Shown: one piece after another, positions 11,978-22,649 of the stretch
Layout of the letters: every line of letters begins with the position of its first letter
Numbering within the stretch: the first letter of the stretch is position 1
Source of the DNA: Carettochelys insculpta
Lineage: Eukaryota > Chordata > Testudines > Carettochelyidae
Direction: 5' to 3'
Assembly: GCF_033958435.1 (NCBI RefSeq)
Contig: NC_134138.1
Location: forward strand, 192,855,298 to 192,919,297
Length of the DNA stretch: 64,000 bases
Notes under the pieces: model-generated
Databases searched by the model: none
Told to the model about the DNA's origin: nothing
What the model saw: only the letters and a program-made list of their open reading frames with translations
Position numbers and translations under genes: made by a program

Positions 11978-12220
11978 TTATGAAGGATTTTGTTGTTTTT
12001 TTTTTTCAATGGTACAGAAAATCCCTGGTTTTAATTGTCACTTAGATTATTACAGTTTAACAGTGGTACTTTAGCCCTTTTCATAAGTGTGTATATATAA
12101 AGTCTTCATTCTGTTTCTGAAGATGGTTCTTTTAAGGGTTCCGCTCAGGAGGACTTTGTGTCCATTCTTTCTAAACATAGTCTGTCCCTTCTCTGCTACA
12201 AAAATAACCCTATTTAAATA

Positions 12221-12451
12221 CTAACAGAGAGAAAGCCGTGCTAGTCTATATACTATCAAAACAAAAAAGCAGTCAAGTAGCACTTTAACAAAATAATTTA
12301 TTAGTTGAGCTTTCATGGGACAGACCCACTTATTCAGACTATAGCAATAGTCTGTTCTGGTATGGCTATGGTCTGAAGAATGGGTCTGTCCCATGAAAGC
12401 TCACCTAATAAATTATTTTGTTAGTCTTCAAAGTGCTACTTGACTGCTTTT
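12221..12451. mobile_element. PLE terminal repeat, inverted dimer with 11-bp TSD
   Basis: Two copies of the same roughly 95-nt sequence face each other. The left arm reads AGCAGTCAAGTAGCACTTTA ... GGGACAGACCCACTTATTCAG; the right arm reads GTCTGAAGAATGGGTCTGTC ... AAAGTGCTACTTGACTGCTT. The unit is bounded by perfect 11-bp direct repeats CTATTTAAATA at 12210-12220 and 12452-12462. Each arm has the CTGANNAA...stem...GAAAGCTC core discussed in the findings. Confidence 0.8.
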
Positions 12452-12561
12452 CTATTTAAATATGGTTACATACATGTTTATGGCCTAATTTTAAAACCTT
12501 TTTTCCTTAACACTGGACAGAAGAAAAAAAAAATCTACAGGTCCCTTTTAGAGAGAGATGC

Positions 12562-12565
<4 letters not shown>

Positions 12566-12598
<33 letters not shown>
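12566..12598 (+). repeat. Poly(A) run of 33
   Basis: An uninterrupted run of 33 A with no recognisable SINE or LINE immediately upstream. It may be a processed-RNA tail remnant or simple repeat; run length may also be affected by sequencing. Confidence 0.9.
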
Positions 12599-12600
<2 letters not shown>

Positions 12601-13619
12601 CTTGAACCACAGGCATGTGTCACACCATGTTTAAACATCCCATGCCATAAAAAACTAAATGTAAATGTTAAAAGCAATTATCTATAATACCTGAGGTCAA
12701 CCTGACCGTATCTGGTAGTCATAGAGTACAGATTGCTGGGTATGCACTCAACTGAGTGTTCATTTTATCATAGGAGTATGGAAGTTTACAATAAAAATGC
12801 ATGCTGCTCCCACTGACATTAAATGACCTACAATCTTTTACTTCACCTTTATTTCTTGTACTGTAAATAAAAACTAACTCACTTTAATTTCAAGTGTGAT
12901 AAGTGGTGTCTTACACATGTTAAACTTCAGCTCTCTAATTAATGAGCGTAAAGATGTCATGCAGTGAAAAAAGTTGCAGTTTTGTTTGTAAGCAAAAAGT
13001 TCAGATAGTTCTAAGGACGATATGTCTTAAAATCCTTTCTTTCCTTGTGAGGTGTTAATGCAAAACTTTTAAGCTACAAGACATTGCATTTTGAAACATA
13101 TACTGATGGTTCTTAAAATGTTGGGGGTGGATGTTAAAATGTCTATATTTTGCAGTTGTATGTAAGAGTGAAACAATATATCCAGAATTAGAATAATAAA
13201 TGTAAAAGTGATTTAACATACCAGTTGCCTTAAAATGTGACTGATGTGCTGTGCTTATCCTAAACTGCAGCCAAGAACTTGGGGTAATTATTAAAATATG
13301 GAAGTACTCTGTAGACTTAAATTGTCTTGATTTTTTTTAAATTGTGTTTAATGTGGTCCTTTAAAAACTAGAAACAGAATTGTTTCAATGTTTAAAGGGC
13401 TGAGTCCTAGGGTAAGGATAAAATGCTTTTGTCCTGGAAAAAAATATCTTTGGAGTATCCATGCTAGCATTTACAAACTTATTTGTTACTTTGAATGAAC
13501 TGGCAATCAGTTCAGGGGAAGAAAGTCTATTGAAGATAAACCCCAACTGTCTACATTTGAAATTTATGCAAAGGAAGCATTTTAAAAGAATTCTCAATTA
13601 TATCTTTCATACATAAAGT
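12599..13619. other. Intergenic or distal 3' UTR, no recognised element
   Basis: AT-rich single-copy-looking sequence with AATAAA hexamers near 12863 and 13192. It may belong to a long CLASP2 3' UTR isoform. No coding potential was seen. Confidence 0.45.
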
Positions 13620-16396
13620 TTTTGTTGATATATAGTTGTTCCTGCGGGTACTCCACTCTTTATGCATGTGCATTCCTGCGCCCTCCATCGGAGAGTTCCC
13701 TCTGCAGGCTATGCACGTGTGTTACCTTCCTCAGACTCTTCAGTTCTTTCTCAATTATCTGTGGCCTGAGACGGAGTTCTGCAGTCCTCAAGAAGTTTTA
13801 TTTAACATAGCATAGTTCATAGTCAGCATTGATAATCAAATCATTGTAATCTTCATTTAAAAAAAAAAAAGAGAGAGAGATTCCTGTCAGCCGGCTTCAC
13901 TATGCCGGGCTCACCAGGCTTTAAACACCATTTTTCTTGAAGAGAGACTCTCACGGTATCCACTGCCTTGTAGAGTCACATGTACCCCAGAAGCGACCCC
14001 ACTGCAGCAAGCTGAAAGCTAGGGCCCAAAGAGATAGGGACCCGAAGCTGAAGTTCATGCTCATGGAAAAAATTTCTCAGATCAGCCTCAGATCCCAGCT
14101 AACAAACGACTCCAGCTCATTTCCCACCTCCATCCCCACAACCTAAATCGTCTTCTAAAAAGAGAAGCTCTTTAGTATCTGACAGGGAACAGATTGCAAA
14201 AAAAAAAAAAAAAGTCAATGACCAAATCCACCTCAGCGGAGCCAAAGGCACCTCACCTCAGCACTCCTGGTATCAGCCATAACATTGCCACAGCTGGCAA
14301 TGACTGCCCTATCATCAAGATTGCAGGTCCCAATATTATTGTCTTCACTGCAGGCCCAATGGTGCAGTCCAAGAAATCAGTACCGATCTCCACCCCAGCG
14401 CCATCTTCTAAACCCTGCACCATGAAACTGGCTTCATCCACAGTGGCTCATCCTACAGTGCCACTGCCACAAATGCAGCCGTTCATTTGCACATAGTTAC
14501 CATTGGCACCACCGTCCTTCCTGCTTCATAGTGATCTGGCGGTAACCTCCACAACAGAGTTTCCTCTGTTTGACACTGCAGTTTTCCAATAAAGTTGAAG
14601 AAATGGCTAAGGCTGTGTTTATCTCCCCATCGCTCCCCACCAAAAAGAACCACACTGTGCACCCCTATGACTGTGGCATGCCTTAATGGTACGGGCACCC
14701 GTGGATGCCACCACCCATGCCTAACCCAGGACATTGGCCTTACTGGAGCCCTCGGGGGTCCTACAAAAAGTACACCAGGAGGATTTGAGCCCATGCAGGG
14801 GTGAGGCAGATCTCCCTCACAGGTGCATACAGAGCAGGAAGAGAATGCCCAAGAGCCTATGGCAGAAGTTCCACAGGAACAAGCCCTTGATACGTCACCA
14901 CCAAGCAGTTCTTCCTCCTCCTTGCACAAGACAATAATCCCCCCACTCCTGAAAGCAACAGATGAAACCTCCATTTCCAAGATCTTTTCAGAAGGGTTGT
15001 GGGCCCGCTCAAGAAGGTGTCTGAAACACAGTGTGAGCTGACAGACATTCTGCAAGCCTCTTTGTCTTCTAAGATAGAGCTCCCTATCAATCTGCTATCA
15101 TTAAACCCCGCCAAACTGTGTGGCAGACGCCAGCCTCCATCTCACAGACCTGCAAAAGGGCTGACCACAAATATGACGTACCATCAAGGCGTCAGAATTT
15201 TTATTCAACCATCCTGCTCCCAACTGATTGGTAGTGGAAGCAGCCCATCCACACAGCAAATGGCAACACTTCAAATCCACTTCTACAGAGATGGACAGTA
15301 AAAGATTAGACCTGTGTGAGCAGAAGATCTATGCCTCCTCTACACTTCAATACATGGTCTCCAATTTTATTCCACCTGACGGGTGAAGTATGATCATGGG
15401 AAGCACACAAAGTTCCTGAGTTTTGTGAATGATATCCCAAAGGCAAAAGACCTCAGTCCAGAGCAATAGTATCCAAAGGCCAAATCTTCACCTGCATAGC
15501 TCTGGAGGCTGCACTGAATGTGGCTGGCATCACAGCGCAATCCAGAACTCCACCTGTCTTTGTACATAGGACCCCTGGTTCACAGCCATCATGTTTCCGA
15601 AAGAAATCCAATCTACCATAGACCACCTCCCCTTTGACTTGGAAAAGTAATTAAGTGGTTTTTAAAATGTCCTCCATACTGTGAAGGGTTTAGGAGCTGC
15701 ATTTTGCTTTTTGGGAATCCACATCAGGGATCCAGGCACTTAGGCGAAGATGATTTAGGTACTAGCCATACCGATGTCCTTGGTACCCCTCTTATACAGA
15801 GCAGAAGTCATATGAGCAGCACCACCACCACCAGCAGAGACAAAAAATCACAGTGCTGATGCCAACCATTCAGGTCAGCAGCTCACCCTCCAGCCCCCAG
15901 CAAATGAATTTGAAACCTTGGTGAAGGGCCTTGAAGACTTCCCACCAGTTTCAATGCTGAATGATGTCATCCCCTTCTGTGGGTCACATACATTCCTTCC
16001 ACAACCATTGGGCAGCCACAACATGCAACAGACAGGCATTAGAATTTATTCTCTTCGGCTGTATTGTCCCTTTCCTTTCTACTCCCTGCCCTTTTCAGGG
16101 AACCTCTCACAAATTACACCTACATGGAGAGGTAGAGCATCTTTTACAATTAGGAGAGGAGGAACTCATTTCTGCACAGCACAAATGGAAAGGACTTTAT
16201 TCCCATTATTTTTAACCCAAAGGAAAAGCTTGTTTTTACCCAAAGGACTGGTGTCCCTTCTTCAATTTCTGCAGATTGAACAACTTTATGAAGACTCAGA
16301 GTTATTACTCTCACTACTGGTATTCCAGCATTGCAAAAGTGGGGCTGGTTTTCACCCCTGGATCTCAAAGATACATATTTCCTCATGACAATGCAC
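13620..16396 (+). mobile_element. DIRS-like retrotransposon, gag to RT start
   Basis: The order of fragments is gag then RT. At 13955-14060 is CLVESHVPQKRPHCSKL followed by a basic segment ending KLKFMLMEK. At 14850-14900 is a Ser-rich SSSSSS stretch. At 15110-15165 the frame beginning with the A before CTGTGTGG reads TVWQTPASISQTCKRAD, a hallmark gag block. From about 16100 is HLLQLGEEELISAQ and KGLYSHYFL, and at 16345-16385 the RT block LDLKDTYF. The element stops where an hAT element begins (16397); the rest of RT and the recombinase are absent. Several frameshifts make it inactive. Confidence 0.75.
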
Positions 16397-17015
16397 CAGG
16401 AGTGGGGAACCTTTTTGGGTTGGGAACCAGTTTCCCATAGACAAATCAGTTGGGGACCACATAAGTGAGGAGCACTACATTTTGTGGGCCCTTCTAGGTT
16501 CTGGGGCTGGTGCACAAAGGCAGTGAGGGGTTCAGTGTGGGAGAGGGCTGCATGTAAGCGGGCTTGGGGTCTGGGCTGGAGGGAGGGTGCAAGAGCAGGC
16601 TGGGGGTGGGTGATCTGGGCCAGAGACGGGTGCAGAAGCAGGCTGCATGTGGGGGGATCTGGGTGGGAAGGTGATGCAGGAGAGGGTCTGGGGTGAAAGG
16701 GGGCAGGGGTGAAGGTTGGTTGAAGATGTGGGGCCTGGGAGGGAGGGGTCAGGAGCAGGGTAGGATTGGCAGCTGTGGAGGGGAGGATGCAGGCGTGAGC
16801 CTGGATAGGAGGGAGTGCAGAAGCTGCCTGGTGGTGCAGTGTCTGTACAACAGGGGTGCAGCTTACCTGGACAGCACCCCAGGACGCACATGGTTCTGCT
16901 CCCAAGCACTGCCCACTGCTGCTCTGATTGGCCAGAATTCCAGCCAATCAGAGCAGTATGATGAAACCTCCAAGAGGTGCTGCTCCCTGGCTGTTGCCAC
17001 TCCCTGCCCCTTTCC
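16397..17015 (+). mobile_element. hAT-type element, right end missing
   Basis: It begins CAGGAGTGGGGAACCTTTTT, a typical hAT terminus, placed directly after the RT block of the DIRS copy. The GC-rich interior has GGGTGCAGG-type repeats and a short palindrome around 16924-16962 (CTGATTGGCCAGAATTCCAG and its inverse). No matching right terminus or 8-bp duplicate of CAATGCAC is visible before CR1 sequence starts near 17018. The long minus-strand ORF across it is compositional. Confidence 0.6.
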
Positions 17016-17017
17016 TT

Positions 17018-18010
17018 GGCTGGTATTTTCAAAGAACCATTCATGATGACTCAAATATTCGTCTGGAATAGTAACCACTAATGAATTAAATCCACTACTG
17101 CCTGGGAAAATTTAAAATCTTTCATAGTTTAGTACTATCTGCAAACTTTTGTTGCTTCACCTTTTACCCCTTTTTCCAGATAATTCAACAGTATGTTGAA
17201 CAGCCTATGTCCCAGTACAGATCCTTGAGGAACCCTAATCTTTAATTCTCTCCCCTTTGTTTTCCTGTCTGAGGCAGTTACTATCCATGGGAGAACCTAG
17301 CCTCTTACCCCATAACTGCTTATGAGCCCTTGGTGTGGGACATTATCCAAAGGCTTTCTGAAGCTCCACGTACACTGTATCCGTTGGATCACTCTTGTCC
17401 GTATTTGCTGACAATCCTCAAAGAATTCTAATAGATTAGCGAGGCATGGCTTCCCTTTACAAAAACTATGTTGACTCTTCATAGACGTCATGTTTATCTG
17501 TGTGTCTTATAATTTTGTATAACAACTCATGCATCTGACCAACTGGGTCTTTGCCCATGAAAGCTTATGCTCCAAAATATCTGTTAGTCTATAAGGTGCT
17601 GCAGGACTTCACGTTGGTTTTGAAGATAGAGTAACTTGGCTAATTTTGTTTGTTAGGTGTTCTCTAGTCATCTGGTATAGAGGCTGATTTAAGCATTAGT
17701 CTACATACCGTGGTTAGTGTTTATCATTTTTTATCAAAAACTATTCTAGGAACACCTTAATCTGAGACAGTTCTCAGATCTGTCACCTAAAGTGAATGGT
17801 TCAGGTGAGGAAAACTCCCTCACATGTTCTGCTATAAAGACCAATGCAAAGAATTCATTTAACCTCTTTGTAATGGCCTTATTGTCTTGACTGCTTCTTT
17901 AGCATTCCTCAATTTACCTGCAGTCCCCAGTGATTGTTTGGCAGGCCTCCAGCTTCTGTTGTACTTTAAAATAATTTCCTATTAGTTTTTGTCTTTTGTT
18001 AGTTGCTCTT
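17018..18010 (-). mobile_element. CR1 LINE fragment, antisense
   Basis: The + strand carries the complement of CR1, including TTACCCCTTTTTCCAGATAA, TGTCCCAGTACAGATCCTTG and, further on, GCAAAGAATTCATTTAACCT and GTAATGGCCTTATTGTCTTG. A PLE-terminal insertion interrupts it at 17519-17640. It is heavily degraded with no usable ORF2. Confidence 0.8.
17519..17640 (+). mobile_element. PLE terminal repeat inserted in CR1, 9-bp TSD
   Basis: It contains GGTCTTTGCCCATGAAAGCT, TATGCTCCAAAATATCTGTT and AGTCTATAAGGTGC, the same sequence as the right arm at 21.2 kb. Direct repeats TAATTTTGT at 17510-17518 and 17641-17649 bracket it within CR1. The CTGATGA core is degraded to CTGACCA here. Confidence 0.72.
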
Positions 18011-18039
18011 CAAATTCTTTGAGAAGATATTATAAAAAG

Positions 18040-18650
18040 GTATTGTATGCTAAATGTGCTAATATTAAGAGGCGCAAAAATAAAGTGTTAAATAAGCAGA
18101 GCAAACCAAAGGCCAAAAGATGCTCCTGTTTCAAGACCTTTCAGGAGACAAGGAAAGGAGTTGTGTCACAAGTGCTCCCAGACCATGAACACTTGGTGTG
18201 CCTTGAGAAGGAGCTCAGAGTGCAGATGGCTCATTGTAGCTTATGCTTCCCTTCTAACTTATGCTCCTTTATGGCAGTCATCTTCAGCAACTAAGAGTCA
18301 GCAAGTTGGACCATTTTCACAAACGGCTAAGATATATTCCAAACTCCCTCTGAATACCCTAGTCCAATCCACCTCAAAGGGAAAAGCCAGCTTCCTGTGC
18401 TAGGTTATTAAACAGATAATTAAGTCACCTGGCAAAGGATCTGTGCCATCCTTTCTAACTCTTTCAGAAGAGGAACATCAGATTCGCAGAAGAGTTCTCC
18501 AAAACATCCTATCCAGTTATATAAAGGATGAAAAAGTACATTAGTGCCCAAGACCAATAAGCACTCTTGAGGGCTTGCCAAATGGAAGAGCAAGCCTTTG
18601 GGGAGGACCCTCCTGCAAAAGGCTTGAGAGGTTTTCTTATAAAATTATTC
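18040..18650 (+). mobile_element. Possible DIRS gag fragment
   Basis: The + strand frame at 18130-18260 contains DHEHLVCLEKEL followed by MAHCSLC, which loosely matches the H..C..CLGE.H....C..C pattern of the other DIRS gag fragments. Downstream text gives no further blocks. Weak call. Confidence 0.35.
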
Positions 18651-19044
18651 CAGCTCTTCATTTCCCTCCACAATCCAATTTATTCACTGAACAAAGTAAA
18701 CTTATGACTTTGATCTAGTCAGGGAGACAGAGGAGATGATTCCCCACAGAAATATTTGAAATAAGGTGGAGAGAGCTTGTACCCATCAGTGATATTCAAC
18801 CATGAACAAGGCAATGAATTGTGTGAATGCCTTCCATTCTAATCTAACACAAGCTGCCATCCCCCATCATTCTTCTGTTTGTCTCACTGACAGAGAACAT
18901 AATTTTGCAAGTTCTGAAATTCCCTAGCAATGGAATTTCTGGGAACTCTCTCTCAAGTTTTCCATGGACAGCACAGATAGAAAAGTTCAAGGAGGAGTGT
19001 GTGTAAAATATAAAAATATTTATGCTGCTGCCTGCTATGCAAAA

Positions 19045-19690
19045 GAATAGCCATACGAGATCCATCAATGGTCCACCTAGCCAAGGGTCCTGGTTTCAAA
19101 GGGAATGAATAGAACAGGGCAAACCTTAAGTGATCCAACCATCAAGTAATCCCAGCGTATGGCAGTGAGAGCTCATGGGACTACATCTTTGACCTGCTTG
19201 GCTAATAGCTGTTGGTAGACATCTCTATCACCTTCTCATTCTTTTTTTAACATGATCATAATTTTTGCCTTCATTTCCTGGCAGTTAGTTCCACAGGTTG
19301 CTTATGCATTGTGTGAAGAAGGTATTTCCTTTTGTTTGCTTTAAACCTGATGCCTATTAATTTCATTAGGTGATTCCTCATTCTTGTTTAGATAAAGGTG
19401 TAAATAACGCTTTTCCCACATTCATGATTTTATATATTTCTAACATATTCTCCCTCTTAGTCATAACTGTTCTGTGCCTTTAATCAAGTTTGTTTGCCCT
19501 CTGAATCATTTCAGTTTCTAGTATATCCTTTTTCAGATGGGGTGACCAGAACTGCATGTAATATTCCAGTTGTGGACATACTAGGGATTTTTATAGTGGT
19601 ATTATGATATTTACTTTATTACCTATCCCTTTCCTTACGGTTACTAATATTCTGTTGGGGTTTTTTGACTGATGCTGTACATTGCATCTA
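19045..19690 (-). mobile_element. CR1 LINE 3' portion, antisense
   Basis: The + strand contains ATCAATGGTCCACCTAGCCA, GGCAGTTAGTTCCACAGGTT, GAAGAAGGTATTTCCTTTTG and GGGGTGACCAGAACTGCATG, the complement of the 3' part of amniote CR1. No intact coding frame. Confidence 0.82.
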
Positions 19691-21066
19691 TGAGCACTGA
19701 GCATGTTGACCAGACTCCTGAGAATACTCTTTTGACCAGCAGCGTATATTGTATGTGCCTGAAGTACCCTCATGCTCCTGTATGAAGGGCATAAAGGACT
19801 GGGAGGCCCAGTTGTTACTCAGTTCCTTCACCACTGCAGAATCTGGAATAATAGGACTCCAAAGTAGCAGGGAAGGAGGAATATGTTGTAGAATACATAA
19901 ACACCTCTGAAAAGAACTCCAATTACTGTAAAGAGAAGTCACATTTTGGTCTTCATTGCATACTTGTCTGTGCATTCTCTACTCTGCTGAATGCCAAGCA
20001 GTGAGATAATGGAAAGGAGGCTGGGATGGGGTGCTCAGAGTCCCGTTCTGGCAATAGACGTATGAGGCATCAATGATTCTACAAAAGAGTAGTGTTTTGT
20101 TAAGAGTATTTGTTGAATCACTAGCATGTATCTTGCAGCTGTCTGATAGCTGTGCTCATCAAAAAAGCCACAGAAGATGGCCTGGGTCTTAGTGGAGTGA
20201 TCCCTAATCTAATCTGGAAATCTAACCTAGCTAATCTTTAGCAGATTTTAATGAATCCTGAAACCATCTGGACCATCATCTAACCCTTCATTTTGTCTGA
20301 AAATACCACAAATAGTTTGAGAAGAGCTAAAAGGATTTGATTCTCTGTAAACAAAAGGGCAGAGACCTGTTGACATCCAAAGTATGCAACCTAACTTCCC
20401 CTGGATTAGAGTGCAGTTTAGGGAAGGATATCAGTAGGGCAATCATTTGGTTTAAATGAAAGTCCAAGCAACCTGATGTAAGAACTTGGGATAGAGTCTG
20501 AGTAGACATGCAGGTCTGAGAAATAGGGTATTCAGGGTCCTTCCAAGAGAGCTGTTGCTATCAGGAATTTTCATTGGCCATAAATAGTCCAAGATACCAA
20601 GATTTTGAGAATCAGCCTGTACTTATTGATGCTGACAATCCACAATCTCTCATCCTATCCAATTGGCAGCATAGAGGTGGCTGCTGAATCTTTTCATTGT
20701 TTTATTAGAATGTTTTCAATGTCAGATTAATACAGGTTCTCTGTCTGACATCCATCCGGTAACCAGGCCATGACATGGAAGGAGGATGCAAGAAATTTCC
20801 ATTGCCATTAAATGTTAAATCTGGCGAGAGGAATAGGTTCAGAGGACAACTTGGTAAGATCATCAACTTTGGGTCCCGAAAGAGATGCAACCAACCAGGA
20901 GCTATCATGACCCTGACAACATTTTATTCTTACCTTTCAGAGCACTATGGTAACTTAAGGAATTTGGGGAAATTCATGCCTCCTCGAAACAACAAAAGCA
21001 CATCTAGTGTGCCTCTCACTTACTGGAATTGTCACATCATGGGGATAAGGAAGCAAAAACTTCCAC
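19691..21066. other. Intergenic, nothing recognised
   Basis: Mixed-composition sequence without recognisable coding or repeat boundaries; short ORFs on both strands look random. Confidence 0.5.
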
Positions 21067-21078
21067 AAGTCTGTTCTA

Positions 21079-21307
21079 AGTATCAGAGAGGTAGCCGTGT
21101 TAGTCTGTAGCTTCAAGAACAACAAGAAGTCTTGTGGCACCTTATAGACTAACAGATATTTTGGAGCATAAGCTTTCATGGGCAAAGACCGGCTTCATCA
21201 GATGCATCCAGTAATGCATCTGATGAAGCCGGTCTTTGCCCATGAAAGCTTATGCTCCAAAATATCTGTTAGCCTCTAAGGTGCCACAAGACTACTTGTT
21301 GTTCTCA
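21079..21307. mobile_element. PLE terminal repeat, inverted dimer with 12-bp TSD
   Basis: The left arm runs from AGTCTTGTGGCACCTTATAG to GGCTTCATCAGATGCAT; the right arm mirrors it from ATGCATCTGATGAAGCC to AAGGTGCCACAAGACTACTT, with a 6-nt centre (CCAGTA). The 12-bp AAGTCTGTTCTA occurs at 21067-21078 and 21308-21319. The right arm holds CTGATGA (21220-21226), a stem-loop, GAAA (21244-21247), GC, TTAT, GC and TC. The target is an older, different PLE-terminal copy (21308-21457). Confidence 0.82.
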
Positions 21308-21457
21308 AAGTCTGTTCTAGTATTGCTATGATCTGAAAAAGTGGGTCTGTCCCACAAAAGCTCATCGCCGAATAAATTATTTTGTTAGTCTTTAAATTGC
21401 TACTGGACTGCTTTTTTGTTTTGATAGTATATAGACTAGCATGGCTATCTCTCTGTT
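21308..21457 (+). mobile_element. Older PLE terminal repeat (second subfamily)
   Basis: It contains AAAGTGGGTCTGTCCCACAA, GAATAAATTATTTTGTTAGT and TGCTACTGGACTGC with the trailing GATAGTATATAGACTAGCAT. It is the same subfamily as the 12.3 and 22.5 kb copies and the 3' end of the PLE at 37.7 kb. It was split by the newer inverted dimer at 21079-21307. Confidence 0.75.
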
Positions 21458-21766
21458 ACTTCCACAAGCAGCAAGATCTATGGCTAGCAGTGAAAGTTAG
21501 AGCAGCTAAACCAATAGCCAGCCACCAGTACACGGCAGCAGATAATTTTTCAGAGAAATCCTTTGTGCTTCAAAATTCTGTTGTAATACTGCAAGTAAGG
21601 CGAAAACGTGATTACACATGATGAATAGAGACGAGCAAAAGCATTTGCTCCTCACTCCAACAAATCTGTAATCTCTCCACCAGAGCTTCTACTGTTAATG
21701 AACTTGACACAAGCTTACTGGTGAGTTCTGTGCAATCTGTCAGTGTGTGAATTATTGGTTCACTAA

Positions 21767-22145
21767 CAGTGGTTCTCAAACTTATTTGATCACACACCCC
21801 TTCTTTGTATTTGTAATACTTTACACCACTGGTGCCTGGCCAGCAACCACTGCTCTCTGGCCAGCACTGAAAGCAGAGGGTTGAGCGGTGATTGCTGGCT
21901 GGGTGCCCAGCTCTGAAGGCAGTGCCACTGCCAGCAGCAGTGGAGAAGCAAGGATGGTATGTTATTGCCAGCCTTACTTCTGCACTGTTGCTGGCAGTGG
22001 CACTGCCTTCAGAACTGGGCACCCAGCCAGCAGCTGCTGCTGTCCAGCCACCCAGCTTTGGATGTGCACAGTAAATTATTTTTCCCTAAAGTTGCTCATG
22101 CTGTCCCAGAATACATTTCACATCCCCCCAGTTTGAGAACCTCTG
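21767..22145 (+). mobile_element. hAT-like element with large internal hairpin
   Basis: Termini CAGTGGTTCTCAAACTTAT and AGTTTGAGAACCTCTG are inverted. Inside, 21891-21945 and 21985-22037 form an inverted repeat (GCTGGCTGGGTGCCCAGCTC against its complement), giving a hairpin of about 48 bp per arm. No clear 8-bp duplication was found. Confidence 0.65.
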
Positions 22146-22477
22146 CAGTCATGGAAATCATGCCTGACACCTGCTCACAAAAGAGAAATGTTTGAATGTT
22201 TTCCTGAGCTTTGAACAGTTATGGCTAAAGATTCGAAATCCCCCATATGAAAAGAAAAATGTGAGTGCTGTTTATAAAGACCTGCATCCTCTTGACAGAC
22301 TACTTATTTCATTTTTAGTAGGGAAGAACAGAGCACCAACTAAATATATTAGTAAAATGTTGTGGTAGAGCTATTTCAGCGGCTAAGGTAGGAATACATT
22401 GTGTACATATCCAGGAATACGTGAATTGAGGGATGAGATGATTCCACTAGGAATAAGTTACAAGCCCGTTTACTTCT

Positions 22478-22632
22478 ATTAGGTGATGAGCTTTTGTGAG
22501 ACAGACCCACTTCTTAAAGTGGGTCTGTCCCACGAAAGCTCATCGCCTAATACATTATTGTGTTAAAGTGCTACTGGACTGCTTTTTTGTTTTGATAGTA
22601 TATAGACTAGCACAGCTTTCTCTCTGTTGCCA
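22478..22632 (+). mobile_element. PLE terminal repeat, truncated inverted dimer, 9-bp TSD
   Basis: A short inverted segment (TTAGGTGATGAGCTTTTGTG ... ACTTCT) faces the sense copy (AAGTGGGTCTGTCCCACGAA, AGCTCATCGCCTAA). It is followed by the usual tail GTGCTACTGGACTGCTTTT and GATAGTATATAGACTAGCAC. TTTACTTCT at 22469-22477 and 22633-22641 is a perfect 9-bp target duplication. Confidence 0.78.
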
Positions 22633-22649
22633 TTTACTTCTGTGTACTC

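Noticed and set aside
14483..15055. 190-codon minus-strand ORF
   Set aside because: Antisense shadow of the DIRS gag region, whose + strand carries recognisable gag motifs.
16150..16947. 265-codon minus-strand ORF
   Set aside because: It spans the junction of a DIRS remnant and an hAT element; the Pro/Ser/Thr-rich sequence comes from GC-rich repeats read in reverse.
21079..21307. CRISPR-like or regulatory palindrome
   Set aside because: The palindrome is fully explained as a TSD-flanked inverted dimer of a dispersed PLE repeat; there is no array of spaced repeats anywhere in the window.
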